A stretch of DNA of 64,000 nt, taken from Methylotuvimicrobium alcaliphilum 20Z (lineage in GTDB: Bacteria; Pseudomonadota; Gammaproteobacteria; Methylococcales; Methylomonadaceae). Where the stretch lies: NCBI RefSeq assembly GCF_000968535.2, contig NC_016108.1, forward strand, positions 62,001-126,000. The letters run 5' to 3'. Shown here piece after piece: positions 44,789 through 54,559 of the stretch. How positions within the stretch are numbered: the stretch's first letter is position 1; every line of letters starts with the position of its first letter. The notes beneath the pieces were generated by a model. That model did no database searches. It saw only the letters and a list, made by a program, of their open reading frames with translations, and was not told the DNA's origin. The translations under genes and the position numbers were made by a program.

Positions 44789-46858
44789 TTACCCCTTAAT
44801 GACTGTCTGATTGTTGTCGCGGCCCTTGCTATAGTCGGGTCGTCCTTTTAGCTCGGGATAGGTTTGCTTGCAGGTAGGGAAGTTGCTGCATCCCCACCAA
44901 AAATGCCCTGGCTTTTTGCTGGGCCGACGCGAAAGGCCGCTACCGCACGCCATGCACTTGTGCAGCGAAGATACCGGAGTCCCCTCTTTACCGCCGGCAA
45001 TGCGCACGGCTCCCGCGTTCGCCTTCGCCACTTGTTCGCGGATAAAATCCTCTTGCCTGGCTATAAATGCGCCCATCTCGGTATTGCCTTGCTCGATACC
45101 TTTCAACATTCGTTCATACAAGGCAGTCAAAACCGGACTTTTCACGACTTCCGGCAAAGCATCGATGACGCTGCGACCCAATGTCGTGCTAATAATATGT
45201 TTGCCCTTGAGTTCTAGGAACTCTCGGCGTTTTAACTCCGAAAGTATGGATGCTCGGGTGGCCGATGTACCGATGCCATCGCCATCACGTAACACCTTCT
45301 TATGATCCGGGTCCGATACAAATTTATGTATGTTCTCCATGGCACGGGTTAGCGTGCCTTCGGTAAACCTGGCCGGCGGCTTCGTCTTGGCATCCCGTCT
45401 GGCGGCCTGTCCGCAGGTCACATCGTCGCCTTGTTTCATGGCCGGCAAGCGTTGCCTGTTGCCTTCTTCCGAATCGTGTTTGTCGTCCTCGTCAGCTTCT
45501 TGAAACACCTCTCGCCAGCCGTTGCGCGTGATGACCTTCCCGTTCGCGGTGAAGGTTTCGCTCTCGACTTCCGCACTCACGGTTGTTTGCCTGTACTCGT
45601 GCAACGGATAGAACTGAGCGAGGTAAGCCCTAACAATCAGCTCATAGATAGTGCGCTCTTGGTCACTAAGGCCGGACTTTCCTCCCTTGTGCAGCGTCGG
45701 AATGATCCCGTGGTGCGCGGTGATCTTCGAGTCGTTCCAGGTTTTTGACTTGATGCGTGGATCGGCACCGTCCACGATCCCGCCCAGCTCGGGATTGACG
45801 TATTTGATCGCCGCCAAAATACCGGCTGCATCGGCGTGTTGAGATTCCGGCAGATAGGCGCAATCGGTACGCGGGTAGGAAGTCAATTTGTGAGTTTCAT
45901 AAAGCGCCTGGCAGGCTTTCAGAACCTCTTCAGCGCTATAGCCGAATTTATGGGAGGCTAATAGCGTTATGTCGGACAGCGCAAAAGCCAGCGGCTGGCT
46001 TTGTGTCTTGGCTTCCTCCTTATACTCGGCAATGATGACGGGCTTGCCGGCTATCTTCTCGACAAGCGCGTTGGCAATAGCGGTATCGACAAGTCGGCCT
46101 TCGGAATCAAGGCCGGCTTGATCTTCTTTAGCCTTCCACGCGGCGAAAAAGGAACCTCCCGCATGCTGAATCTCGGCTCGGATAGTATGGTACGGGACCG
46201 GCTTGAATCCTTCGATTTCTCTATCCCGCGCAACAACTAGGGCCAAGGTGGGCGTCTGTACTCGGCCAACGGTCAGCAGCGCTCGAGAACCGCCACGTTG
46301 CGCCCGTAACGTGTATGCGCGGCTAAGGTTCATACCTATGAGCCAGTCGGCACGCTGCCGTGCCTTGGCGGCATCGGCCCAGCCGGCAAAATGGGTGTTA
46401 TCCTTCAAGGCGGCCAAGCCACGTTGGACTGAAACAGAGTCTTGCGCAGACACCCAGAAACGACGTACAGGCTTGGTATTGTTGAAGTGTTCAAGGACCT
46501 CATCTACCAGCAATTGTCCTTCACGGTCGGGATCGCCGGCGTTTACAATGACGTCGGCCTCTTTGAGTAGCTTACCGATCGCGGTCAATTGTTTCTTTGC
46601 ATCCTCCTTGGGCATGAGTATCCAGGTCGTCGGAATAATAGGCAGTTCATCAACTCGCCAGACTTTCTTGCCATTGTGGCCGCGTGGTACATCACTCGGT
46701 GTGTAATCATCCGGTTCGGCCTGTTCGAGCAGGTGTCCAAAGCACCAGGTTACTTTGTCGCTCCCACACTGGATAAAGCCATCGCCTTTGCCTGTCATCC
46801 CCAATTCCCCCGCAATGGCTTTTGCCACAGAAGGCTTTTCTGCAATAAATAGATTCAT
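44789..46858 (-). CDS. traE: DNA topoisomerase III of the transfer region (TraE)
   Basis: The 689-residue protein is a type IA topoisomerase. The Toprim domain opens [15 protein letters not shown] with [12 protein letters not shown], and the catalytic Tyr is in [30 protein letters not shown] is the conserved gate segment. A C-terminal zinc ribbon (HKCMACGSG ... [14 protein letters not shown]) completes it. It passes one DNA strand through another to relax or decatenate DNA. In RP4 traE encodes topoisomerase III at this same place, between traF and traD/traC. It starts 9 nt after traF. Confidence 0.95.
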   Translation of the reverse strand: MNLFIAEKPSVAKAIAGELGMTGKGDGFIQCGSDKVTWCFGHLLEQAEPDDYTPSDVPRGHNGKKVWRVDELPIIPTTWILMPKEDAKKQLTAIGKLLKEADVIVNAGDPDREGQLLVDEVLEHFNNTKPVRRFWVSAQDSVSVQRGLAALKDNTHFAGWADAAKARQRADWLIGMNLSRAYTLRAQRGGSRALLTVGRVQTPTLALVVARDREIEGFKPVPYHTIRAEIQHAGGSFFAAWKAKEDQAGLDSEGRLVDTAIANALVEKIAGKPVIIAEYKEEAKTQSQPLAFALSDITLLASHKFGYSAEEVLKACQALYETHKLTSYPRTDCAYLPESQHADAAGILAAIKYVNPELGGIVDGADPRIKSKTWNDSKITAHHGIIPTLHKGGKSGLSDQERTIYELIVRAYLAQFYPLHEYRQTTVSAEVESETFTANGKVITRNGWREVFQEADEDDKHDSEEGNRQRLPAMKQGDDVTCGQAARRDAKTKPPARFTEGTLTRAMENIHKFVSDPDHKKVLRDGDGIGTSATRASILSELKRREFLELKGKHIISTTLGRSVIDALPEVVKSPVLTALYERMLKGIEQGNTEMGAFIARQEDFIREQVAKANAGAVRIAGGKEGTPVSSLHKCMACGSGLSRRPSKKPGHFWWGCSNFPTCKQTYPELKGRPDYSKGRDNNQTVIKG

Positions 46859-46867
46859 ACCCGCTCC

Positions 46868-47401
46868 TTACAATGTCATTACCGGCCGTATCACGGTCTT
46901 AATTTGTGAACGATCGACAGGCCCGAAGTAGCGGCCATCAAAGGACGTGCCGCTAACATCGGACATGAGAAGTAATTCGTCGTCGCCTAATCTATAGTGT
47001 TCTACATGGAAATGCGGCAATGCCCGCCCGGCACTATCAACCTTGCGGGGTACACTGAAAGGAAGAAGCTCGCCATTGACCCGTACGCCCGCTTCATCAA
47101 TCACGACGATGTCGTTTTTAGCCGCTAAAATGCGTTTCATCAGGTAACCATATCCACCCGGGCAAAACCCGGCCCCGATATACCCTCTTTCCTTCGCCAT
47201 TGTGAACACTTCATTTTCCGGCGGACAAAACAGCACATAGGCGCCTTTCGCGACTTGAGCATTGCTGGTCAAATACAAGCCAACCGGAATGCTTTTCGTC
47301 GTGTTAATGCGTACTCCGGCAGCATAGGCGCATCCACTAACGACCAGAGCGGCAATACCTGCTCTCGCAACACGATCCGTAAAGCGTTTCAAGCGCTTCA
47401 T
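46868..47401 (-). CDS. traF: TraF conjugal signal peptidase-like protease (S26)
   Basis: The 177-residue protein has an N-terminal membrane segment (AGIAALVVSGCAYAAGV), then NTTKSIPVGLYL with the S26 nucleophile Ser, and GYLMKRILAAKNDIVVI with the basic residue. In RP4 TraF cyclises the pilin TrbC after signal cleavage. It overlaps the end of traG by 4 nt (ATGA), showing coupling. The gene also carries one copy of the TrbA/KorA-like palindrome inside its coding sequence (47116-47130). Confidence 0.92.
   Translation of the reverse strand: MKRLKRFTDRVARAGIAALVVSGCAYAAGVRINTTKSIPVGLYLTSNAQVAKGAYVLFCPPENEVFTMAKERGYIGAGFCPGGYGYLMKRILAAKNDIVVIDEAGVRVNGELLPFSVPRKVDSAGRALPHFHVEHYRLGDDELLLMSDVSGTSFDGRYFGPVDRSQIKTVIRPVMTL
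47116..47130. promoter_or_regulatory. TrbA/KorA-like palindrome inside traF
   Basis: TTTTAGCCGCTAAAA, identical to the site before traI, lies within traF, about 260 nt before the traE start. Confidence 0.45.
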
Positions 47402-49299
47402 ATCGTAATCTCCACTTCGTCGTGTACCTGAATAAGCTTGTCGCTCAACAGCGGAGCCGGGATCGAAGCCCGCGCTTGAAAAATCGAGTCCTTAAAATAG
47501 AGCGGTTGTTTTCCATAGATGGCGGGATATCCGGCTACATAAATGACCATATCCCCCGCTTCTTCAATCTCACCCGCCGCATTCTTACGCGGCCCCGGCA
47601 TACGTAGGCATTCATCGGCCGTCAATAATGGCCTCTGCACTTCCTGAATGGTGCGTGAGACTTGCCCCATCATGGCGGCCGTTCGGCGTCCGCTGGTGGT
47701 GATCTGCTCTTTAATCACCGTGGTTTGCCCGGTTAAGCGCGAAAGATGCTCGGCCGTCTCAATGCGATTGGGTGGATAAGCGTTCTGAACGTGGCAATTC
47801 GAGGTAATCTGTTCATCGTGACCGTATCCTGTTTCACGGCTCTTGAGCTGGTTAATGTCCTGACAGATCAGATAACACTTGATTCCGTAACCGGCTACGA
47901 AAGCCAAAGACTCTTGCAGGATTTCCAGCTTGCCAAGACTTGGAAACTCATCCAGCATCAAGAGCAAACGATGCTTGTAGTGCGCCACCGGGCGACCGTT
48001 CTCGAATTCCATCTTGTCGGCCAGCAGACGAACGATCATGTTGACCATTACGCGCACCAGCGGCTTCAGACGGGACTTATCGTTCGGCTGAGTCACGATG
48101 TACAAACTCACAGGGTCATCGTGATTCATTAAGTCTTTGATGCGAAACTCTGACTGACTGACATTCTTGGCTACGACGGGATCTCGATACAGGGCCAAGT
48201 AGGATTTGGCCGTGGAAAGGACGGACCCGGCTTCTTCTTCGGGGCGGTCCATCATGTCGCGGGCGGCCGATCCAATGGCCGGATGGTTCTCGCCGTTCTG
48301 GTAATGGCCGTAGGTCACCATTTCCATCCAGAGCTCGGCAATGTCACGATTAGGATCGGCTAGCATGGCGTCGACCGATGGCAACGTGGCCTGCGTGCCT
48401 TCCTGTTTTGCCTTGTAGAGTGCATGCAGGATGACGCCAACCAGCAGCGCAAAAGCGGTCTTCTGCCAATGCGATTCGAGACCCTTGCCGTCCGGATCGA
48501 CAATGAGGGCGGCAAGGTTCTGTACGTCGCCCACCTCGTATTCCGTTCCGGTGCGGATTTCATCTAATGGATTCCAGCATACGCCGCCGCTGACCGATGC
48601 CGGCGCAAAGTTTAGAACCTTGTTTTTGGCGTGCCGCTTTCTCCAGCCCGCTGTTAATGCCCACAGCTCGCCTTTCAAGTCGGTGATAACCGCGCTGGCC
48701 GGCCAGGAAAGCAGGGTCGGCACCACAAGTCCAACACCCTTGCCTGAACGGGTCGGCGCATAGGTCAGAACGTGTTCCGGCCCGTTATGGCGCAAGTAGT
48801 AAAATTTACCCTGATTATCTTCCCATCCGCCGACATACACCCCGGTAGAGGATGGCGATTCTTTACCGGTCACCGCTTCAAGAAAAGTGCGCGGCCGTGG
48901 CAATAGACCCGCCGCCTGAATATCCTGCTCCCCGGCCCATCGAGCCGAACCGTGCAGGTGCTCAGTTGCCTTCGATGAATTCGAAGCGATAACTTTCGCA
49001 ACGGCTACGCTCAGCAGACCCGTCGTTGAAACCAATATACCCACACTACCGGCTTGCATGAATTCATTCGGATACTGGCTGTACCATGCCGTCCCCCATT
49101 GCAAAATCGACCAGGGCGAATATACATGATTGATGTGAACGCCCAAACTCTCTTGATAGTTGAATGCGGCGGCGAAATACTGCGTGGCCGCCTGTAGACC
49201 GCCGCCCAGCGAAAGCACCCCTAAAGCCGGCAACAGTTTATTGCCTTGCTTTTTTCGCCGTACCTGGGGACCCACTGCATTATGGTGTTTTGTACTCAT
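47398..49299 (-). CDS. traG: TraG type IV coupling protein (VirD4 family)
   Basis: The 633-residue inner-membrane ATPase has two N-terminal hydrophobic segments. Walker A is APTRSGKGVGLVVPT, Walker B is LLMLDEFPSLGKLE, and YLICQDINQLKS follows. It recruits the relaxosome (TraI on DNA) to the mating channel and powers DNA export. It starts 4 nt after traI and overlaps traF. Length matches RP4 TraG. Confidence 0.95.
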   Translation of the reverse strand: MSTKHHNAVGPQVRRKKQGNKLLPALGVLSLGGGLQAATQYFAAAFNYQESLGVHINHVYSPWSILQWGTAWYSQYPNEFMQAGSVGILVSTTGLLSVAVAKVIASNSSKATEHLHGSARWAGEQDIQAAGLLPRPRTFLEAVTGKESPSSTGVYVGGWEDNQGKFYYLRHNGPEHVLTYAPTRSGKGVGLVVPTLLSWPASAVITDLKGELWALTAGWRKRHAKNKVLNFAPASVSGGVCWNPLDEIRTGTEYEVGDVQNLAALIVDPDGKGLESHWQKTAFALLVGVILHALYKAKQEGTQATLPSVDAMLADPNRDIAELWMEMVTYGHYQNGENHPAIGSAARDMMDRPEEEAGSVLSTAKSYLALYRDPVVAKNVSQSEFRIKDLMNHDDPVSLYIVTQPNDKSRLKPLVRVMVNMIVRLLADKMEFENGRPVAHYKHRLLLMLDEFPSLGKLEILQESLAFVAGYGIKCYLICQDINQLKSRETGYGHDEQITSNCHVQNAYPPNRIETAEHLSRLTGQTTVIKEQITTSGRRTAAMMGQVSRTIQEVQRPLLTADECLRMPGPRKNAAGEIEEAGDMVIYVAGYPAIYGKQPLYFKDSIFQARASIPAPLLSDKLIQVHDEVEITI

Positions 49300-49303
49300 G
49301 TAG

Positions 49304-51505
49304 TCATCGACTCCTGCCTGATGTTGTTTTAATCGATCCTATCGGGGTAATCGTGATGAAATCGCCTATCCCGACGCGCTTCAATCGCCTGGTCGTCGCT
49401 TGATCGATCGGCATAACCATAACGTCATCGCCCTGTTTCAATAATGCCAAAGCCTGACCCTCGACAGTTCTGACTCCTGCATAAGCAAAGGCTCCTTTTT
49501 GTCCATTATATAAGTTATGCTTCGGTATATCGTTTATTTTAAGCCTCTTTTGCTCTCTTTCGTCAATATATTTTTTAGCGGCAGTGATTTGTTCAGGACT
49601 CACGCCTGCCCCAGAAACTCCCCGTCGCAATGCGTTATCTGGTTTGGCTCCTTGCTGCTCCAGGTGACCAGAAACATCACGCGGCAATAGCACTTCACTT
49701 CCGCCGGCGATGCGAACCACACCGAGTTGGGACAACCCTCGCAAACGGTGCCGGCTTTGGGGCGGCGGGACTCGTCCAATGCCCCCAATGTCGGGCTTCC
49801 GGCTGACGCCGGCGCTAACATTTCCCCCTGTTCCTCGACCGCCGCCTGCTCGGCCATAAAGTTCTGATCGGGTAGCGTGCCGGTCGGCAGCGACTCCTGA
49901 TTCAGAGCGGCCAATGCCGCGTCCAGCTCGGACTCGATGTTGTGCTGTTCGTTTGTCATGACTGTGCTCCTTGATTAAAAGCGCTTGCCGCCGGCTTTCC
50001 AAGATCGGATCGGCAAAGGTGATGGGTAAACGCGAATCGACGGCGGCTCGGATGATCTGCGCCTTGAACTCGGCGGCGCCGTTGACGGTGATACGACTCC
50101 CGTAGCGTTCCATTGCCAACGTCAAGGCTTGTTGCAATCCTTCATGGGAAGCTTCTCGGGATATTTGCAGGCGATCGCCATCATCCCGGACGGCCGACCT
50201 GCCGGCTCGGAAAATGATCGTGCCTTTTTTGGTGATGTTGTCCAGGGTAGGCGCTTGGCCGGAACCCGGTCTGGCCTGTCCATCGCCTTTAACAGTATTA
50301 CCTTTGAGCCCCTGCGAGGCCTCACGGGCACGCAAGGCGGTCAATGCCTCGGCACTGCCCTGCATCGCCTCCTGCTTGAGCCAGTCGGCCCATGTCCGTC
50401 TCCGGAACGCATCATAGAAACCTTGCCGCTCCCGCCGGTACTGCTTATTGATCGACTGTATTTCGTTACGAAGCGCTTGACTGGCTTGCGCATACAGCAA
50501 CTTCTTAACCAACCGCCCTTCGGTCAATGTTTTGATAGCTGTTCGACGCAGCCGACTCGACTGCTTGGCGGCTTCTATCCGCCTCTCCTTACGTTTTCGC
50601 GCCTTGTCCAACTCGGCGGCACGCGCCGCCGTCGACGTTTGCTGCTCAGCCTTATACTTGGCGTACAACTCAACCGTATCAACCCGTAGACGAATCGGGC
50701 TTTTTTGATAGTGTCGCTTGGCCTGGGTTTGTCGCTGAGGTGATGCCTCGAATGGTCCCAAACGATCCTCGAGTTTCGATTTTGACAACTCGCGCGATAA
50801 GGTGCTGGCCTTAACCCTCGTACCGTCGCCCGCCTCAATGACAAAGCCATTGCCACGCTCTCGCAATTCCAGACCGTTTTCGTGCATTACCCGATGCAAG
50901 TCCGTCCACGTCGCGGCGCTTCGGATCTCGTCCAGACATTCCCGCTTAATCCAACCCAACAGGCTTTCAACGCCTGCATGGCGTTCCATGTCGGCGGCTC
51001 TATTTTCGGAACCGCTCTTGCGCGGAATATGATTGTCGGGCTCAAGCCGGTAATCTCGCTCAAGAATTGTGCATAATTCGGCCAACGTTTTATGCGGATA
51101 ATACGGTTCGTGCATGGTGTGGCGTGTCGGATGAATCTTATTGATGGCAATATGAATATGCAGATTATCCGTGTCGTAATGCACTGCGCTGATTCGCTGG
51201 TGTTCGCCATAACCAAGCCCCATACAAATGCGCTCTTCAATGGCCCTTAAGGTATCGACACCGGGCTTCTCGCCGGTTCTAAAGCTGACCAGTAGATGGT
51301 AGGTTTTATCGCCCTTGGCCCGCGTGTTGAGATGCTGGGTTGCCAGTGCCTCGGCAATTGCGGCTTGAACCGTACCGGCCTCGCAATTGGTGACCTGAAC
51401 CGCACCCAATCTCTCGGTTTTTTCTTGCGCATCGGTGATGTAATCCGCTAAGCCTGCAAAGTTACTTTTACCCAGCGAGCGCATGGGGACATGCTTGGCA
51501 ATCAA
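49304..51505 (-). CDS. traI: TraI relaxase (MOBP, IncP type)
   Basis: The 733-residue protein is close to RP4 TraI from its first residues: MIAKHVPMRSLGKSNFAGLA, then DYITD with nicking Tyr22, TYHLLVSF (motif II) and HYDTDNLHIHIAIN (motif III, metal-binding His triad). TraI cuts oriT, stays covalently on the 5' end and leads the strand into the recipient. The N-terminal 250 residues are best conserved; the C-terminal part is basic and low-complexity. traH lies entirely within its 3' half in another frame. A TrbA-like palindrome lies 17 nt upstream of its start. Confidence 0.96.
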   Translation of the reverse strand: MIAKHVPMRSLGKSNFAGLADYITDAQEKTERLGAVQVTNCEAGTVQAAIAEALATQHLNTRAKGDKTYHLLVSFRTGEKPGVDTLRAIEERICMGLGYGEHQRISAVHYDTDNLHIHIAINKIHPTRHTMHEPYYPHKTLAELCTILERDYRLEPDNHIPRKSGSENRAADMERHAGVESLLGWIKRECLDEIRSAATWTDLHRVMHENGLELRERGNGFVIEAGDGTRVKASTLSRELSKSKLEDRLGPFEASPQRQTQAKRHYQKSPIRLRVDTVELYAKYKAEQQTSTAARAAELDKARKRKERRIEAAKQSSRLRRTAIKTLTEGRLVKKLLYAQASQALRNEIQSINKQYRRERQGFYDAFRRRTWADWLKQEAMQGSAEALTALRAREASQGLKGNTVKGDGQARPGSGQAPTLDNITKKGTIIFRAGRSAVRDDGDRLQISREASHEGLQQALTLAMERYGSRITVNGAAEFKAQIIRAAVDSRLPITFADPILESRRQALLIKEHSHDKRTAQHRVRAGRGIGRSESGVAADRHATRSELYGRAGGGRGTGGNVSAGVSRKPDIGGIGRVPPPQSRHRLRGLSQLGVVRIAGGSEVLLPRDVSGHLEQQGAKPDNALRRGVSGAGVSPEQITAAKKYIDEREQKRLKINDIPKHNLYNGQKGAFAYAGVRTVEGQALALLKQGDDVMVMPIDQATTRRLKRVGIGDFITITPIGSIKTTSGRSR
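49600..49959 (-). CDS. traH: TraH relaxosome protein, nested inside traI
   Basis: This 119-residue frame lies wholly within traI but in a different frame and has its own AAGGAGC site before ATG 49959. The acidic N-terminal half (ESELDAALAALNQES) and the conserved end (CEGCPNSVWFASPAEVKCYC, then MFLVTWSSKEPNQ) match RP4 TraH, which is encoded in the same nested manner and has the same length. TraH stabilises the TraI-TraJ-oriT complex. The C-x-x-C and CYC cysteines suggest metal binding. Confidence 0.9.
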   Translation of the reverse strand: MTNEQHNIESELDAALAALNQESLPTGTLPDQNFMAEQAAVEEQGEMLAPASAGSPTLGALDESRRPKAGTVCEGCPNSVWFASPAEVKCYCRVMFLVTWSSKEPNQITHCDGEFLGQA

Positions 51506-51521
51506 GACACGATCCTTAAAA

Positions 51522-51536
51522 TTTTAGCCGCTAAAA
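51522..51536. promoter_or_regulatory. TrbA/KorA-like operator upstream of traI
   Basis: TTTTAGCCGCTAAAA is a perfect 15-bp palindrome around one central base, lying between the end of traJ and the start of traI. It contains the TTTAGC-S-GCTAAA core known for TrbA operators of IncP plasmids, related to KorA sites. Repression of traI by a TrbA-type protein is likely; the regulator gene is not in the window. Confidence 0.65.
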
Positions 51537-51539
51537 AAA

Positions 51540-51908
51540 TCATGACTCAGCTCTGGGTTGAACGATGGACTTCATGACCCGCCCCATTTCATTTTGCGTC
51601 GCCTCAATCCGGTTCAGAAGGGCTCGAATAGTGGCATCGCTAAAATGAGCGGTACGCACGTCATCGGTCAACCAGAGTTTGAGTAAGCCGCCCAAACGGC
51701 CGAGATCACCGTTGATACGTGCCAATTCGCGCACTTGTTCGTAATCGACAATGCCTGTGATTTTATAACCCTGTCCTACCGTCATCAAAAAAGAAGACAG
51801 ACTCATCCCTGCCGCTCTAGCATTGCCTTCAATCAACTCCCGCTCTTCCGGAAGGCAATACACCTTGATGGGTGGCGTGCTTTTCCGTGTTTTCTTTTTA
51901 TGTTCCAT
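51540..51908 (-). CDS. traJ: TraJ oriT-binding protein
   Basis: The 122-residue protein matches RP4 TraJ block by block: PPIKVYCLPEERELIEGNAR (ribbon-helix-helix strand and helix), VGQGYKITGIVDYEQVRELA and INGDLGRLGGLLKLWLTDD. TraJ binds an inverted repeat in oriT and recruits the relaxase. It is transcribed away from oriT, opposite to traK, and is followed by traI after 34 nt. Confidence 0.95.
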   Translation of the reverse strand: MEHKKKTRKSTPPIKVYCLPEERELIEGNARAAGMSLSSFLMTVGQGYKITGIVDYEQVRELARINGDLGRLGGLLKLWLTDDVRTAHFSDATIRALLNRIEATQNEMGRVMKSIVQPRAES

Positions 51909-51939
51909 GGTTTCCTCTCAATCTAAAGCCGGCGGTAGC

Positions 51940-52078
51940 CGGCCAGCCTCGCAGAGCAGGATGTCCGTTGAGTGCGTAGCGCGAATAAGGTCAGTGAAGC
52001 AGGAACATCCCGCTTGCGGGTGGGCCTACTTCACACATCCTGCCCTGTCCTAACGGACGGTTACGCCAAGAATAGGAG
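51940..52078. other. oriT: IncP-type origin of transfer (oriT)
   Basis: The stretch between traJ and traK repeats the RP4 oriT plan: GGCCAGCCTCGCAGAGCAGG, an inverted repeat GTCCGTT (51963-51969) / AACGGAC (52052-52058), GTGAAGCAGGAAC, the short hairpin CCCGC-TT-GCGGG (52009-52020), GGGCCTACTTCAC and the nick region CATCCTG|CCCTG with the nick expected after 52042. RP4 has CTATCCTG|CCCGG at the same place. The rest of 51909-52239 holds AT-rich DNA with two TATAAT-like hexamers (52155-52160, 52166-52171), possibly the traK promoter, without clear -35 boxes. Confidence 0.93.
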
Positions 52079-52239
52079 CCCCCTGCAGTTTCGATTTATC
52101 ATACATAAAGACTGGAAAATATCCTAATTTAATTTCGATATAGAGAATATTGAGTATAATTGACGTATAATCGAACACAACCGGATTGAACTGACACAAA
52201 GTTGACAATTAATAGGAAAACGATGGATGAAAAATCGAT

Positions 52240-52626
52240 ATGGCTAACAGCTATCCCGAACAACTTGGCGAATGGGTCAAAAAACGGCAATCAACAAAAC
52301 GAGACAAGAACTTAGTGGCATTCTTGGCGGTTAAAAACGATGTGCAAGCAGCATTAGATGCGGGTTACGCAGTTAAAACGATATGGGCCAACATGGTCGA
52401 TACCCAACGGATCGAATTTGGTTACGACACATTCTTAAACCATGTAAACCGCTTGATACGCCGACCGCAGGCAGCCCGTTCAACCGAAACCGAAACCGAA
52501 ACAACAGCCACTGCCAATAACGCTACGAAATCAAAAACAAGCAAGACACAAAAAACAACGACACCGCCTTCTTCTCAGGCTGGCTTCGTATTCAATCCAA
52601 AACTCAACAAAGAGGATTTATTTTAA
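52240..52626 (+). CDS. traK: TraK oriT-binding protein
   Basis: The 128-residue protein shares the RP4 TraK start (SYPEQLGEWVKKRQ), the central block FLAVKNDVQAALDAGYAVKT and the end FNPKLNKEDLF. The middle-to-end part is a Thr/Lys-rich linker. TraK wraps the oriT region to help TraJ and TraI reach the nick site. It is the first gene of the rightward traKLM operon and overlaps traL by one base (TAATG). Confidence 0.93.
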   Translation: MANSYPEQLGEWVKKRQSTKRDKNLVAFLAVKNDVQAALDAGYAVKTIWANMVDTQRIEFGYDTFLNHVNRLIRRPQAARSTETETETTATANNATKSKTSKTQKTTTPPSSQAGFVFNPKLNKEDLF

Positions 52627-53351
52627 TGACTAAAATTCATATGGTTTTGCAAGGCAAAGGGGGGGTCGGCAAGTCGATGATCGCGGCCGCAATTGCTCAA
52701 TACAAGGCAAGCAAGGGGCAAGCGCCTCTATGCATTGATACCGATCCTGTCAATGCGACGTTTGAAGGATACAAGGCATTAAAAGCGCGTCGTCTGAACA
52801 TCATGGATGGCGATGAAATCAACACCCGCAACTTCGATGCCCTGGTTGAACTGATAGCGCCGACCCAAAGCGATGTCATTATCGACAATGGGGCCAGCTC
52901 GTTCGTCCCGCTCTCGCATTACCTCATCAGCAACCAAGTGCCGGCACTGCTCAAGGACATGGGTCATGAGATGGTTGTTCATACCGTCATCACCGGCGGC
53001 CAGGCCCTTCAGGACACGGTAAGCGGATTTGCTCAATTGGCCGGCCAGTTTCCGGATGAATGTGTGTTTGTCGTCTGGCTTAATCCTTATTGGGGACCTA
53101 TCGAGCACGAAGGCAAGGGCTTTGAACAAATGAAGGCCTACAAAGACAACAAAAATCGTGTATCGGCCATTATCCAGATTCCGACGCTCAAGGAAGAAAC
53201 CTACGGACGGGATTTCTCGGAAATGCTGCAAGCCCGGCTGACCTTCGACGAAGCCCTAGCCATGCAATCGCTAACCATCATGACCCGACAGCGGCTCAAG
53301 ATCGTGCGCACCCAGATTTTTGGGCATCTTGAGAACGCGGCGGTGCTGTAA
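52626..53351 (+). CDS. traL: TraL, ParA/MinD-like ATPase
   Basis: The 241-residue protein equals RP4 TraL in length and has the deviant Walker A QGKGGVGKSM, CIDTDPVNATF and DVIIDNGASSFVPL. Proteins of this type use ATP-driven dimerisation; the exact role in conjugation is unclear. Coupled by TAATG overlaps to traK and traM. Confidence 0.93.
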   Translation: MTKIHMVLQGKGGVGKSMIAAAIAQYKASKGQAPLCIDTDPVNATFEGYKALKARRLNIMDGDEINTRNFDALVELIAPTQSDVIIDNGASSFVPLSHYLISNQVPALLKDMGHEMVVHTVITGGQALQDTVSGFAQLAGQFPDECVFVVWLNPYWGPIEHEGKGFEQMKAYKDNKNRVSAIIQIPTLKEETYGRDFSEMLQARLTFDEALAMQSLTIMTRQRLKIVRTQIFGHLENAAVL

Positions 53352-53791
53352 TGGCGACTGACAAAATCGAGGAAACCATCAAGGAAATTGCAGTTAAACA
53401 CGGCATCGCTGTGGGCCGCGACGATCCAATCCTGATCCTTCAAACCATCAATGAGCGATTGATGCAGGACAGCGCAGCCGCCCAGCAAGAGATCCTAGAC
53501 CACTTCAAGGAAGAGCTTGAAGCAATTGCGCACCGATGGAGCGATGATGCAAAAAATAAGGCGGAAAGGACGCTCAACGCAGCCTTGACGGCCAGCCGCG
53601 AGACTATGACCCAGACGATGCAGGAAGGCGCCAAGTCGGCGGCGGAATTGATTCGCCGCGAGATTAAAGCGGCATCCGCACAGTTCGCGGCGCCGATCCA
53701 CGAAGCAAAGCGCGTGGCCCTCATGAACCTGGTCGCCGCCGGCATGACGATCATAGCGGCTGGACTGGTCCTTTGGGCCGCCTCGATGTAA
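53351..53791 (+). CDS. traM: TraM transfer protein
   Basis: The 146-residue protein, third in traKLM, has a helical, coiled-coil-like middle (AAAQQEILDHFKEELEAIAH) and a single C-terminal membrane helix (NLVAAGMTIIAAGLVLWAAS), as in RP4 TraM. It probably ties TraL or the relaxosome to the inner membrane; its precise role is not known. It overlaps traL by one base. Confidence 0.9.
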   Translation: MATDKIEETIKEIAVKHGIAVGRDDPILILQTINERLMQDSAAAQQEILDHFKEELEAIAHRWSDDAKNKAERTLNAALTASRETMTQTMQEGAKSAAELIRREIKAASAQFAAPIHEAKRVALMNLVAAGMTIIAAGLVLWAASM

Positions 53792-53827
53792 AGACAACCT
53801 ACATAACCCGGAGGACCGGGCTATCGT

Positions 53828-54559
53828 TTATAGGGGCTTTGACAGTCCTAAGGATTGAGAGCGGCCTTGCCGCTGCTCATGGGTTTGTTTGCGCTCCCTC
53901 TCCTGCTTGCGCATGAGCGCTTGATGACGCCGTGCCGCCTCGCGCATAGCATCCCAATCAGACGCAAGTTCCGGATTCTCCGCCCGCATCTTACGGGTGG
54001 CCAGTTCTTCAATTTTTGGGGCATGAATCCCCATCCCTTCCTTGATTTCGCGCACTGTCTCAAGACGATTATGCAGATTGCGCAGACGTGCTTGCTGTTG
54101 TGTTTGCCGGGCCTGCCATGCCCGTTTCGCGCTAGGCATGGACAACAAACCGGGCGTATTGGCCTGCGTGTGTTGTAGACGCGCTTGCTGACGATCGATC
54201 AAGTTTTCAATCCGATCCTCGATCTGTTCAACCTGGGCGTGTTTAGCTTGAGCGTACAGCGCCAATGCTTCTTGATACGTTTGCTCAAGGGGAGCGCCCT
54301 CCAATAGAGCTTGTTGTTCTTGCTCCAAGCCCTGAGTGCGCTCTAACAACACATCGCCGACCAAACTGTTCCCGGCAAATCTTATCCCTGTCGCCTTTCT
54401 CGTAGATCCCGGCGGCGCTTGAGTTCCGCCCTCTTCCAATCGCTCGACCCGACCCACTGTATCGTCGGTTAAAGTTCCTAAATCACCGTTTCGAATAACC
54501 CTGGGGAAATTGCTCCGAGGGCCGCGTTCACCAACTGACTTGTTCAAAGACATCTCCAA
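53828..54559 (-). CDS. Coiled-coil protein beside traM
   Basis: The 243-residue product is highly charged and Gln/Arg-rich (LEQEQQALLEGAPLEQTYQE, QTQQQARLRNLHNRLETVRE, MRKQERERKQTHEQRQGRSQ), predicting extended coiled coil. It was not identified with a known IncP gene. Start may be TTG 54559 or ATG 54553 (MSLNKSVG); GGAG touches the ATG, so neither is ideal. It lies 18 nt downstream of the kfrB-like gene on the same strand, with the TrbA-like palindrome between and over its start, so its expression is probably repressed separately. Confidence 0.6.
   Translation of the reverse strand: MEMSLNKSVGERGPRSNFPRVIRNGDLGTLTDDTVGRVERLEEGGTQAPPGSTRKATGIRFAGNSLVGDVLLERTQGLEQEQQALLEGAPLEQTYQEALALYAQAKHAQVEQIEDRIENLIDRQQARLQHTQANTPGLLSMPSAKRAWQARQTQQQARLRNLHNRLETVREIKEGMGIHAPKIEELATRKMRAENPELASDWDAMREAARRHQALMRKQERERKQTHEQRQGRSQSLGLSKPL

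Noticed and set aside
50129-50689. 186-residue plus-strand frame within traI
   Set aside because: It is the complement of a well-conserved relaxase gene and resembles no protein; a shadow frame.
52132-52171. Definite traK promoter
   Set aside because: Two TATAAT-like hexamers exist but neither has a convincing -35 at 16-18 bp.
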